A stretch of 64,000 nt of DNA, from positions 248,001-312,000 of the forward strand of contig NZ_QKZL01000001.1 in NCBI RefSeq assembly GCF_003253995.1, given 5' to 3'. The notes under the pieces are model-generated. The model was not told the origin of the DNA and did no database searches. It saw nothing but the letters and a program-made list of their open reading frames with translations. The position numbers and the translations under genes are program-made. Positions 41,723 to 54,305 of this stretch are shown in pieces (position 1 is the first letter of the stretch; every line of letters begins with the position of its first letter). The DNA comes from Palleronia aestuarii (GTDB lineage: Bacteria; Pseudomonadota; Alphaproteobacteria; Rhodobacterales; Rhodobacteraceae).

Positions 41723-43585
41723 ATGATCGGCAGTGGCATGGGGAGGTTGGCTGCCATCGGCAGGCGCTATCCGGTGACGTTCGTGTTGCCGGTCGTCCTT
41801 GCGGTCGCGACGCTCGCCTTTTTCAGCTTTGCGCAGCACGCGCGCGACAATGTTGCCGACGAGGCCGAGGCGATGCTCGACCGGGCGCGGGTCACGCTCG
41901 ACAACTGGTTTGACCGGTACCGTGCGCTTCCCGCCCTCTACGCGCGCGACCCCCGCATCATCGACGCGCTCGCCGGTGATCCGCAGCCGGGCACGCTCGA
42001 TCCGGTGAGCCGGGAACTCGCCGCCTGGAACGACGTCGCGAACACGCTCGACACCTATATCCTGAACCGCGCCGGGACCGCCGTCGCCGCGTCCAACTGG
42101 CAGAAGAACCAGAGCTTTGTCGGCCAGAACTACGCGTTCCGGCCATACTTCGCCGAAGCGATCTCCGGCCGGGAGACGGGCTTCTTCGGGCTCGGGACGG
42201 TTTCGGGGCTGCGCGGCTACTTTCTCTCCGCGCCCGTGGTGCGCGACGGGCGGATCCTCGGGGTCGTGGTTCTCAAGATCCCGATCTTGGGCCTCGAAGA
42301 GGCACTCGATTACGCGCCTCATTCGATTTTCGTCACCGACACGGCGGGGGTCGCCATCATTTCGGGTAATCCGGTCCTGCGGATGACGGCGACGGGGCCC
42401 GTAGACGCCCAAGAGCAGCAGGTGATCGACCGGACCCGGCGCTACGATCTCGCCGAGATCGGCCCGGCGCCTCTCGAGGTGGCGGGGCGTTGGGCGGACG
42501 GTTACGTGCTCTCCCATGCGCCGATGGCCGCCGATCCCGACATGATGGGTACGCATCTGAGCCTGTCGCGGGAATTGGAGATCGACGATTGGCGGTTGCA
42601 GCTCCTCTACGATCTCGGCGCCTTCCGTGGCCGGCTCTGGTCCGTGGGAGCGGCCATCGCGGCGAGCGCCGTTGCGGTCATAGCTCTCGTCATGCTGGCC
42701 CTGCAGCGGCGGCAGAGGCTGATCGACCGGCTCGCAGACCGCGAACGCGACCGTGCGAAGCTTGCCCGGCGGGTCGAGCGGCGGACCCGCGAACTCTCCA
42801 CGGCGAATGTCCGGCTCGAGGCCGAGGTCGTCGAACGCCGCACGGCGGAGGAGACGTTGCGCCGGACGCAGAACGAACTCGTGCAGGCCGGAAAGCTCGC
42901 GGCGCTGGGTCAGATGTCAGCGGCGCTGAGCCACGAGTTCAACCAACCGCTGACGGCGATCCGCACCTACACGGAGAACGCCGCCGCCTTCTACGAGGCG
43001 GGCCGCGGCGACCGCGCGGCGGAGAATCTCGCGCGGGTCCTGCGGCTGACGGAAAGGGTGGCGCAGCTGTCCAAGCACCTGACGCGGTTCGCGCGGCGTT
43101 CCGGCGACGACGTGACGCCCACGGCGCTCGCTCCGATCGTGGAGGAGGCGCTGGGTCTTCTCGCGGCACGGATCGGACGGTCGGGAGCGCGCGTCTGCGT
43201 GACGGGAACCGAGGACGTCGTCGTGCTCGGCGGTGCCGTCCGTCTCCAGCACGTGCTGATGAACCTTATCACAAACGCGATCGATGCGGCCCGGCCCGAT
43301 GCGACGCCAGAAATTGAGATCGACGTGGCGCGACACGGCGCGGATGTCGAAATATCGGTCTGCGACGACGGTACCGGGATCGCGGACGAGACGCTGCCCA
43401 AGATCTTCGACCCGTTCTTCACGACGAAGGAGGTCGGCCGGGGATTGGGCCTCGGGCTGTCGATCTGCTTTAATATCGTGAGGGATTTCGGCGGCACGAT
43501 GCGCGCGGAGCCTCGCCCCGGCGGCGGAACGCGGATGGTGGTCCTGCTCCGCTCCGTGCCCGCCGAGCGGCTGGCGGCCGAATGA
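41723..43585 (+). CDS. dctB: DctB-like sensor histidine kinase
   Basis: 620 residues, GGGGAGGGG before the ATG. A first membrane segment (YPVTFVLPVVLAVATLAFFSFA), a periplasmic sensor of about 260 residues with double-PAS (dCache) features (FVGQNYAFRPYFAEAISGRETGFFGLGTVSG), a second membrane segment (VGAAIAASAVAVIALVMLAL), a coiled coil and the kinase core follow. The H box is SAALSHEFNQPLTAIRTYTENA, the N box LMNLITNAIDAARPD, and G boxes are DDGTGIADETLPKIFDPFFTTK and GLGLGLSICFNIV. It should sense an external dicarboxylate-like ligand and phosphorylate the regulator encoded next (4-base overlap). Confidence 0.92.
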   Translation: MIGSGMGRLAAIGRRYPVTFVLPVVLAVATLAFFSFAQHARDNVADEAEAMLDRARVTLDNWFDRYRALPALYARDPRIIDALAGDPQPGTLDPVSRELAAWNDVANTLDTYILNRAGTAVAASNWQKNQSFVGQNYAFRPYFAEAISGRETGFFGLGTVSGLRGYFLSAPVVRDGRILGVVVLKIPILGLEEALDYAPHSIFVTDTAGVAIISGNPVLRMTATGPVDAQEQQVIDRTRRYDLAEIGPAPLEVAGRWADGYVLSHAPMAADPDMMGTHLSLSRELEIDDWRLQLLYDLGAFRGRLWSVGAAIAASAVAVIALVMLALQRRQRLIDRLADRERDRAKLARRVERRTRELSTANVRLEAEVVERRTAEETLRRTQNELVQAGKLAALGQMSAALSHEFNQPLTAIRTYTENAAAFYEAGRGDRAAENLARVLRLTERVAQLSKHLTRFARRSGDDVTPTALAPIVEEALGLLAARIGRSGARVCVTGTEDVVVLGGAVRLQHVLMNLITNAIDAARPDATPEIEIDVARHGADVEISVCDDGTGIADETLPKIFDPFFTTKEVGRGLGLGLSICFNIVRDFGGTMRAEPRPGGGTRMVVLLRSVPAERLAAE

Positions 43586-44919
43586 GCGGCGGTCAGGTCT
43601 TCCTCGTGGACGACGACGAGGACGTGCGGATTTCCGTCGTCCAGACGCTCGAGATGCGTGGATTCGAGGCGACGGGCTTCGCGCGGGCAGAGGCCGCGCT
43701 CGAGCGGATCGGGCCGGATTTCGCGGGGATCGTCGTGTGCGACATGCGGATGCCCGGGATGGACGGCATGGCGTTCCTCGACGCGGCGCTGGGCCGCGAT
43801 GCCGACCTGCCCATCCTGCTGATCACGGGGCACGGGGAGGTCGCCCTTGCCGTCGAGGCGCTTGGGCGGGGGGCCTACGATTTCATCGAGAAGCCCTTTG
43901 CGCAGGATCGACTGATCGGCGCGGTGGAGCGTGCGCTCGACAAGCGTCGCATGACGCTGGAACTGCGCGCATTGCGTCGCGGCGCGACGGACGCGGGGCC
44001 GCTCGAGGGCATGGTGCTCGGCCGGACGCCGGAGATCGAGGCGTTGCGCCAGAAGATCCGGACGATCGCCGCGAGCCATCTCGACGTGCTGATCGTCGGG
44101 GCCACCGGGACCGGGAAGGAGCGAGTGGCCCGCGCGATCCATGCGCTCTCCGACGCCTCCCACCGGCCTTTCGTCGCGATCAATCTCGCGGCCCTCCCCC
44201 TCGATCAGGTGGAGACGGAACTCTTCGGTTTCGTCAGCAACGCCTTTCCGGGTGCGAGCCGGGCGCGGATCGGCCGTCTCGAGCATGGCAGGGGAGGCAC
44301 GATCCTCCTCGACGAGATCAGCTCCGCTCCGCTCTCCACGCAGGCAAAGCTCCTTCGCGTGCTCGAGGAACGGGCGGTGACGCCGATCGGGGCGAGCGAG
44401 GCGGTGCCGCTCGACGCGCGATTCATCACGTCGAGCCGCATTTCCCTGGAGGAGCAGGCGGCCGACGGTCGGTTCCGCGACGATCTGCTCTACCGCCTCA
44501 ATCCGGTGACATTGCACGTGCCCGACCTGACCGAGAGGCGCAGCGACATTCCCTACCTTTTCACGGCTTTCGTGGGCGAGGCGGCCGAGCGGCTGGAGCG
44601 GGACGTACCGGAAATATCGCCCGATCTCCTGCTGCGAATGTCGAGCCGCGACTGGCCCGGCAATCTGCGCGAGTTGCGCAATGCGGCCGAACTTTTCGTG
44701 CTGGGCCTCGACGGCGGTGCGCGGGCGACGGGAGAGGTGGAGACGCTGGCCGCGCGGCTCGACCGGGTCGAGCGCGACATCATCGCGAGTACGCTCGCCA
44801 TTCACGGCGGCAATCTCAAGGCGACTTACGAGCGGCTCGGGATAGGCCGCAAGACGCTATACGAGAAGCTGCAGAAACACGGTCTGCGGCGCGAGGATTT
44901 TGCCGGTCCGACCGAATGA
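43582..44919 (+). CDS. dctD: DctD-like response regulator with degenerate GAFTGA loop
   Basis: 445 residues. The receiver domain (LVDDDEDVRIS; phospho-acceptor Asp in VVCDMRMPGMDG; Lys in FIEKPF) is complete. The AAA+ domain has Walker A VGATGTGKERVARAIH and Walker B GGTILLDEIS, but the sigma-54-contacting loop reads LFGFVSNAFPGASRARIG, so GAFTGA has become NAFPGA. The C-terminal Fis-like helix-turn-helix is good (GGNLKATYERLGIGRKTLYEKLQKHGL). It should still bind DNA but may not activate sigma-54 promoters in the usual way. Its likely target is the TAXI-TRAP operon that converges on it. Confidence 0.92.
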   Translation: MSGGQVFLVDDDEDVRISVVQTLEMRGFEATGFARAEAALERIGPDFAGIVVCDMRMPGMDGMAFLDAALGRDADLPILLITGHGEVALAVEALGRGAYDFIEKPFAQDRLIGAVERALDKRRMTLELRALRRGATDAGPLEGMVLGRTPEIEALRQKIRTIAASHLDVLIVGATGTGKERVARAIHALSDASHRPFVAINLAALPLDQVETELFGFVSNAFPGASRARIGRLEHGRGGTILLDEISSAPLSTQAKLLRVLEERAVTPIGASEAVPLDARFITSSRISLEEQAADGRFRDDLLYRLNPVTLHVPDLTERRSDIPYLFTAFVGEAAERLERDVPEISPDLLLRMSSRDWPGNLRELRNAAELFVLGLDGGARATGEVETLAARLDRVERDIIASTLAIHGGNLKATYERLGIGRKTLYEKLQKHGLRREDFAGPTE

Positions 44920-44920
44920 C

Positions 44921-44950
44921 GCGCGGGCCCCCGGGGAGAGGGGCCCGTGC
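44921..44950. terminator. Bidirectional terminator hairpin after dctD
   Basis: Core arms CGGGCCCC (44924-44931) and GGGGCCCG (44940-44947) extend to 11 pairs with one wobble around an 8-base loop. It lies between the convergent ends of the regulator gene and the TRAP permease gene. No long T-run follows on either strand. Confidence 0.6.
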
Positions 44951-44965
44951 AAAGGCTCGGCGCGA

Positions 44966-47215
44966 TCAGCTCGCGCTTTCGCCGGCGTTCTTTGAGAGAA
45001 GTTCGCGCGCGGTGATGTTCGCGTCCATCATCCGGTGCGTGCCATAGGCGATGGCTACGAGAAGGATGCCCAGGAGGTCGCTCAGGATGCCGCCCTCGAT
45101 GAGCGACAGTGCCGCGAGGATCAGTGCGATGCGCGTGATCCAGCCCGACCGGCCGAGGATGAACCATCCCTGCACGCCCGAAGACAGCAGGTAGACGCCG
45201 ATGATCGCGGTCACTGCGGCCCGCAGGATCTCGAGGATCGTACCGTCCATCAGGATGGCCGCGTTGTAGAAGAACATGAACGGCACGATGAAGGCCGCGA
45301 TGCCGATCTTGAACGAGGCTGTCGACGTCTCCATCGCGTTCGCGCCCGAGATACCTGCCGCGGCATAGCTCGCGAGCGCCACGGGCGGCGTGATCGCGGA
45401 GAGAACCGCGAAGTAGAACACGAAGAAATGGGCGACCAGCGGCTGGATCCCGAGCTGAACGAGCCCCGGCGCCACGACGGAGGCCGCCACGGCATAGGCC
45501 GCCGTGGTGGGCATCCCCATCCCGAGAAGGATCGAGATGCACATCGCGAAGAACAGCGCCAGAAGCTGCGAGGTCGAGGCGAGGTTCAGCAGCACCGAGG
45601 AGAAGCGCGCGCCGACGCCGGTGAGGCTGATGACGCCCACGATGATGCCCGCACAGGCGCAGACCGCGATGATCTGGATCGACATGATCCCCGCGAGTTC
45701 GAACGCCTTGCCGACCTGCTTCGGTCCCATCCAGTGCACGGTGAACCAGGAGACGACCATCGCGGCAAGCGTGGCGTAGACGCCCGCACGGATCACCGAA
45801 TAGCCCATGAAAAGCGCGATGATCAGGATCACGATCGGGATGAAGAGGAAGATCCTCTTCACCAGCTTGCGGGCCTGCGGGATCTGATCCTCGGGCATCC
45901 CTTTCATGCCCAGCTTCGCCGCCTCGAAATCGACCATGAAGTAGACCGAGACGAAGTAGAGGATCGCAGGAATGATCGCGGCGATGGCGATCTCGGTGTA
46001 GGGGATGCCGGTGATCTCGGCCATGATGAACGCGCCCGCGCCCATGATCGGCGGCACGATCTGTCCCCCGGTGGAGGCCGCGGCCTCGATCGCGCCCGCG
46101 GTCTTGGGCTTGTAGCCCACGCGCTTCATCAGCGGGATCGTGAGCGAGCCCGTGGCCACGACGTTGCCTGCGGAGGTGCCGTTGATCATGCCCATGAGGC
46201 CGGAGGCGAAGATCGCCACCTTGGCCGGGCCGCCCCGCGCCTTTCCGGCGAGCGAGAAGGCGAAGTTGACGAAGTAGTCGCCGACCTTCGAGGCCTGTAG
46301 GAAGGCCGCGAAGATAATGAAAAGGATGATGTAGGTCGAGGAGACCGCCGTCGTCGGCCCGAGGATCCCGGCATCGGTATAGAGCTGGCTGAAGAAGCGG
46401 CCCCACTCGATGGGCGGAGAGTTGAGAAAGCCCGGCAGGTACTGACCGGTGAAGACGTAGACGAGGAAGACGAGCGAGATGACGACGAGGGCGAGGCCCG
46501 CCACGCGGCGCGTCATCTCCATGATGAGCACGGATCCCGCCACCGCGGCCATCGAGATGCCGATGGGCGCGAAGGGCGTGCCGGTGGAGTTGCGCATCAG
46601 CGTGCCGAAGATCGTGATGAGGTAGACGGCCACGGCCACGGCGCAGATGCAGAGCACCAGATCGGGGACAGCGAAGCCGGACCGGATGCGCCGATGCTGC
46701 CAGCTGAGCGCCGTCGCGCCCGCGGTCGCGACCCAGAGCGGGACACCGTAGAGCCAGATTTCGTTGAAGCGGATGGAGGCGTCCATCCCGTTCCACATGA
46801 CGCCGCCGGAAATCTGCAGGGCAAACCAGATCGCGACGCCGAGCGACAGGAGCGCTGGCGCGGCGAGCACGAGTGCGATCATGCCGAGAACCCGCGTCTC
46901 GCCCTCCTCATGGTCGGGGAACGCGTTCGGCGCGTAGAGCAGGAAGCCCAGGATCAGGGCGCCGGCCACGTGGACGATGCGGAAGTTCCAGGTTTCCATC
47001 GGGAAGGTCGGCAAGAAGGGGATCGAGATCCCCGTCATGCTCGAGATCGACACGCCGGTCAGGGCGGCCATGTGGAACGCGGCGTAGAGCCCCGCGGCAA
47101 CGGAGATCGCGATCAGCTGCCAGCCCTCGAACAGGCGACGATTGTCCTCGATCGCCTCCTCGTCCACGCCCTCTGCGATCACGCGTTCTTCTTCTATTCG
47201 CTGGCTGTCGGCCAT
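44966..47215 (-). CDS. TAXI-type TRAP transporter fused permease (DctQM fusion)
   Basis: 749 residues, the length of fused 4TM/12TM TRAP permeases. An acidic N-terminal tail (SQRIEEERVIAEGVDEEAIEDNRRL) precedes about 17 membrane segments. The large-subunit motifs are visible: SAGNVVATGSLTIPLMKRVG, GGQIVPPIMGAGAFIMAEI and GMGMPTTAAYAVAASVVAPGL, with ITPPVALASYAAAGI near the C terminus. This fused form pairs with TAXI-family receptors, and such a receptor is encoded 70 bases upstream. It probably imports a carboxylate such as a dicarboxylate or amino acid-like compound. Confidence 0.92.
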   Translation of the reverse strand: MADSQRIEEERVIAEGVDEEAIEDNRRLFEGWQLIAISVAAGLYAAFHMAALTGVSISSMTGISIPFLPTFPMETWNFRIVHVAGALILGFLLYAPNAFPDHEEGETRVLGMIALVLAAPALLSLGVAIWFALQISGGVMWNGMDASIRFNEIWLYGVPLWVATAGATALSWQHRRIRSGFAVPDLVLCICAVAVAVYLITIFGTLMRNSTGTPFAPIGISMAAVAGSVLIMEMTRRVAGLALVVISLVFLVYVFTGQYLPGFLNSPPIEWGRFFSQLYTDAGILGPTTAVSSTYIILFIIFAAFLQASKVGDYFVNFAFSLAGKARGGPAKVAIFASGLMGMINGTSAGNVVATGSLTIPLMKRVGYKPKTAGAIEAAASTGGQIVPPIMGAGAFIMAEITGIPYTEIAIAAIIPAILYFVSVYFMVDFEAAKLGMKGMPEDQIPQARKLVKRIFLFIPIVILIIALFMGYSVIRAGVYATLAAMVVSWFTVHWMGPKQVGKAFELAGIMSIQIIAVCACAGIIVGVISLTGVGARFSSVLLNLASTSQLLALFFAMCISILLGMGMPTTAAYAVAASVVAPGLVQLGIQPLVAHFFVFYFAVLSAITPPVALASYAAAGISGANAMETSTASFKIGIAAFIVPFMFFYNAAILMDGTILEILRAAVTAIIGVYLLSSGVQGWFILGRSGWITRIALILAALSLIEGGILSDLLGILLVAIAYGTHRMMDANITARELLSKNAGESAS

Positions 47216-47285
47216 CGCGCCCTCCCTAGTGTCTGACGGGCCCCGGCAAGCGGCGCCGGGACCCGAACCGGATCAAGTTTTTGCG

Positions 47286-48269
47286 TCAGCCGCCGTGGAT
47301 CATGTCGTCGGAGATCTCGACATCGGTGTTTTCCCGGAACCACCGCGCGGCGCCCGGATGCCAGGGCAGGACGGTGTTCTGGCTCGCATTCTCCGGGATC
47401 GTTGCCTGCGCGGAGCGATGGATGTTCACCATCCGCTCGTTGTCCGACATCACCACGTCGACGACGGCGTTGACGAGGCTCTCGGGCAGGTCGCAATTGG
47501 CGATAGCGAAGTTCCACATCGCCACGGAATTCGCCGGCTCGCTCAGCGACGAATAGGTTTCCGCCGGGATCTCGAACTCGGAAACCGGGAACGTGTCGAT
47601 GAGCTGCTGCTGCTGCTCGTCGGTGAAGGGGATGATGTTCACATCCGTCTGCACCTCGAGCTGGCTCACGGCCGGGATCGGGATGCCCGCCGCGAAGGCG
47701 ATGACGTCGAGGAGCCCGTCCTGAAGCTGGCCGCCGAGATCGGACCAGCCGCCGTTGCGCCGTTCGTAGCTCACGCCGAGCTCTTCGAGCATCCGCGGGA
47801 AATACGTGTCGGACGTCGAGCCTGCGGGGCCGAAGCCGATCCGTGCGCCGTCGGGGATGCTCTCGATGCTGTCGATGCCAGATGCGGAAAGGGCGGTCAC
47901 CGAGAACGGCGTCTGGTACATCGGGAAGATGGCGCAGGCATTGTCCATGGCGAGGCCGGGCGCGATCGGGTTCTGCCCTTCCATGCTTTCGCGTGCCGGC
48001 CCGAGCGTCGTCAGTCCGAAGGCGAGATCGCCGGTATGGACGAGTGCCATGTTCTGCATGGGTCCGCCGGTGACTTCCGCCCCGCCGGAGATGCCGAGCT
48101 CGTCGCCGACGAGGTTCGCCCAGCCGGAGCCATAGGCGAAATAGGTTCCGCCCTGGCTCGCCGTGCCGACGGTGAAGCTCGACGGCCAGTCCGAGCGGTC
48201 CGCTTCCTGTGCGGTGGCAAAACCGGCTGCGAGGGTGCAGGCCGCTGCGATCGTGAATTGAGTCTTCAT
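47286..48269 (-). CDS. TAXI-family TRAP substrate-binding protein
   Basis: 327 residues. Signal peptide MKTQFTIAAACTLAAGFATA, then the family start FTVGTASQGGTYFAYGSGWANLVGDELG (TAXI proteins open with a GT...GGTY motif). Further typical elements are NMALVHTGDLAFGLTTLGPA and a C-terminal PENASQNTVLPWHPGAARWFRE. The protein binds its ligand in the periplasm and feeds the fused permease. A ribosome site GGAGGAG precedes the ATG, and an operator-like dyad lies 85-115 bases upstream. Confidence 0.92.
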   Translation of the reverse strand: MKTQFTIAAACTLAAGFATAQEADRSDWPSSFTVGTASQGGTYFAYGSGWANLVGDELGISGGAEVTGGPMQNMALVHTGDLAFGLTTLGPARESMEGQNPIAPGLAMDNACAIFPMYQTPFSVTALSASGIDSIESIPDGARIGFGPAGSTSDTYFPRMLEELGVSYERRNGGWSDLGGQLQDGLLDVIAFAAGIPIPAVSQLEVQTDVNIIPFTDEQQQQLIDTFPVSEFEIPAETYSSLSEPANSVAMWNFAIANCDLPESLVNAVVDVVMSDNERMVNIHRSAQATIPENASQNTVLPWHPGAARWFRENTDVEISDDMIHGG

Positions 48270-48353
48270 GTGCTCCTCCAGAATTCTGGCCGACCGGGAA
48301 TGAGGTCCGGGGTCGGCCGGTGTCGAGACAGAACCTCACTGCATACCGGCATT

Positions 48354-48383
48354 GCAACATTCGTGGGTCACGAATTTGTTGGC
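48354..48383. promoter_or_regulatory. Operator-like dyad upstream of the TAXI-TRAP receptor gene
   Basis: The core ATTCGTG (48359-48365) and CACGAAT (48369-48375) is a perfect 7-base dyad with a 3-base spacer. Outer GCAACA (48354-48359) and TGTTGGC (48377-48383) extend it. The dyad lies 85-115 bases before the receptor start. This is a fitting place for an enhancer or operator. DctD-like control of the nearby operon would make this its candidate site. I see no clear sigma-54 -24/-12 element beside it. Confidence 0.5.
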
Positions 48384-48454
48384 TTCCGCAGCGGCAGGGG
48401 GCCGGATGTTCCGGAATCGACCCGTTCGCTGGGTTTGCTGGGTGGAGACTCACA

Positions 48455-48488
48455 CGAACACCCGGCGCGTCGTCGCGCCGGGTGTTCG
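48455..48488 (-). terminator. 15-base perfect hairpin at the end of the glucan operon
   Basis: Arms CGAACACCCGGCGCG and CGCGCCGGGTGTTCG pair perfectly around a TCGT loop. A second palindrome, GGTCCCG/CGGGACC (48506-48521), lies between it and the stop of the TreS-maltokinase gene. On the minus strand the two form a tandem terminator just downstream of that gene. There is no T-run, so a Rho-dependent or mRNA-stabilising role is also possible. Confidence 0.6.
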
Positions 48489-48528
48489 TTCCGACCGGAA
48501 AGAGCGGTCCCGTGCGGGACCAGGATCC

Positions 48529-51836
<3,308 letters not shown>

Positions 51837-51837
<1 letters not shown>

Positions 51838-53858
51838 CAGATCGTCTCTCCGGGCGTCAGTTTCCAGATCGCATAGGGCCGTTCTTCGGGATGGAGGCGC
51901 AACGTCTGGAACTTGCCCCACCAGTCGAAGGAATTGCCTTGCAGCATGTCGGTCACCCCGATCGCGGCGTCATCGGGCAGTCCGAACTCCCACAGCGGCA
52001 CCTCGAACTGGAACTCCGCCGGGTTCAGGGGATCGATGAGCACATGGAACAGCAGGTAGTTCCGCGAGGCGGGGTCGAACCGCGCGTAATAGAGCACGCG
52101 ATCCTCGAAGGCGTTGAAGAAGCGCAGGTTGCGGAAGTCCCGCATCGCCGGTTCCGTCTGCCGCAGATGGTTGATCATCCGGATGTCGGTCTTGATGTGG
52201 CCCGGCGCGTCGAAATCGCGGTGGCGCAGCTCGTATTTCTCGGAATCGAGATATTCCTCGCGTCCGGGAAGCGCCGCGCCTTCGCAGAGCTCGAACCCCG
52301 AATACATGCCGTAATTGCCCGCGAGCGTCGCCGCCATGACGAGACGGGTGCGGAACCCGGCACGGCCCGATGTCTGAAGGAAGACCGGATTGATGTCCGG
52401 CGTGTTGGTAAAGAAGTTCGGCCGCATGTAGTCGCGGCATTCCTCCGTCGTAAGCTCCGTCAGGTAATCGGTCAGCTCCGACTTCGTGTTGCGCCAGGTG
52501 TAGTAGGTATAGCTCTGATTGAAGCCCAGTTTTGCGAGCCGCTTCATCACCTTGGGCCGGGTGAAGGCCTCGCTGAGGAAGATCGCGCCCGGATACTGCG
52601 CCCGCACTTCCGCGATGATCCACTCCCAGAACGGGAACGGCTTCGTATGGGGATTGTCGACCCGAAAACTCAGCACGCCGTGTCCGGCCCAGAAGAGGAA
52701 GAGGTCGCGCACCGCCTCCCAGAAGGGGGCATTCGGCGTGCCGTTGTCGTTGTAGTAGCGGAAGTTGACGATGTCCTCGTACTTCTTCGGCGGGTTCTCC
52801 GCGAACTTGATCGACCCGTCGGGCCGACGCTCGAACCAGTCGGGATGCTCCTCGATCCAGGGATGGTCGGGGGACGCGTTGAGCGCGATGTCGAGCGCGA
52901 TCTCGAGACCGTGCTCGGATGCCGCCGCAACGAGGGCGTCGAAATCCTCGAGCGTGCCGAGCTCGGGATGGACCGCCATCATCCCGCCCTCGGGCGAGCC
53001 GATCGCGTAGGGCGACCCGATATCGCCGGGCTCCGCCTTCAGGGAGTTGTTCTTGCCCTTTCGGTTCGTCGTGCCGATCGGATGGATCGGTGGGAAGTAG
53101 AGTACGTCGAAGCCGAGATCCCGGACATAGGGCAGACGCTCGATCACGTCGCGGAAGGTGCCATGTTGCCCTTCCGGCCCGGTGGAGCGGGGAAAGAGCT
53201 CGTACCAGGCGGAGAATGCCGCCCGCTCGCGGTCGACCCAGATCGGAACGGGCGCGGAACTCGTCGTGTTCGCCCGGGGACCGATTTCCCCCATCACGAC
53301 CGCGCTCTCGGTCGCGAGCAGCGTCTCGATTTCACCTGCGCTCGCGGCCTGCCGCAGCGCCTTGAGTTCCGGGGCGCGATCCTTGGGCGCCTTGGTCGCC
53401 GCAAGGATCTGGCGTGCCTCCTCGATTTCCACGGTCACGTCCTGCCCGGCATCGACTTTCTTGCGGGTGTCGCGCGCCCAGCTCCCCCAGAGATCGCGCC
53501 AGGCGATCACCGAGTAGGAGGAGGGGCCGGCCTGTGCGAAGGCGATTTCCGCGCCCCAGCGGTCGTTGTCGAGATACGCCATGCGCGTTTCGGCGCCATC
53601 CGCTCCCCGCACTGCCGCACCGATGACCTCGTGGCCGTCGGAAAAGATGTCCGCCTCCACGGCGAACGGCCAGCCCTCCACGGCTTTCGCCGCAAAACGC
53701 CCCGCGTCGATGCGCGGCGATATCGCCTCGATCACCAATCGGCTCTTCGCCAGATCCTTCAGATCTCGTCCGGTGTCATTCTTGCGCGGCGGCATGCCCG
53801 GTCCTTTCCCGTCGTCTTGCAACTGCCCATTGTGACGCGGCAACGTGGCCTCCGCCAT
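51837..53858 (-). CDS. glgE: Alpha-1,4-glucan:maltose-1-phosphate maltosyltransferase
   Basis: 673 residues if started at MAEATLPRHNGQLQ; an in-frame ATG 21 codons later (MPPRKNDTGRDLKDLAKSR) with AAAGGA upstream is equally possible. An N-terminal beta domain precedes the GH13 barrel: FPPIHPIGTTNRKGKNNSL, nucleophile Asp in LSFRVDNPHTKPFPFWEW, Glu acid in IFLSEAFTRPKVM and a binding site near GHIKTDIRMINHLR. GlgE extends alpha-1,4-glucan with maltose from maltose 1-phosphate. With TreS-maltokinase it forms the complete trehalose-to-glucan route except for a branching enzyme, which is not in this window. Confidence 0.94.
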
Positions 53859-54305
53859 CTCTGTTCCGCCTTCGGCCCACGGATCGCGCTTCCAAGGGGC
53901 GGCAACGCACCGCTGCATGGGCCGTTCACGCGCGATACGACACGGCCCGCTGGCACCCGTACTGCGCGAGGAAAGGTCCGGCAGGCCGCGCAAATCCCAC
54001 CTTGGAGTTCTGCCTAGGACGTTCTGGCTATGATTTTGGGAACCGACGAAGCGCCGTTCGTTCGAAAGGATGGCCGATCTCGCCGGCATCAAGCGTTCTG
54101 GGGAACAAGTATCGTCCGGTCACCCGCTGGCAGACCGACGCGGTTCGCGATTGATTGTCGGCGGAGACCGATTTTCGAACACAGGATTGCTGGGCAGAAA
54201 AGCAGTAGTGCCGCGATGGTGACCGACGGCCGCTTCCTTCGATGGCGACATCGGCGCGAATGAACCTAAGCTTTCACGGCGTCCCCCGTGCCGGAGTTCC
54301 TCACG
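53859..54305. other. Divergent intergenic region between glgE and the RND adaptor gene
   Basis: About 450 bases, no supported gene. It must contain promoters for the leftward glucan operon and the rightward efflux operon. A longer glgE frame runs into it, but its sequence is not like a protein N terminus. No regulator gene, clear dyad or terminator was seen. Confidence 0.4.

Noticed and set aside
45035-46300. 421-codon plus-strand frame opposite the TAXI-TRAP permease
   Set aside because: Asp/Arg/His-rich shadow with no motif; the minus strand codes for a standard fused permease.
48270-48450. Search for a sigma-54 -24/-12 promoter in front of the TAXI receptor gene
   Set aside because: No GG-N10-GC pair in a TGGCAC/TTGC context was convincing.
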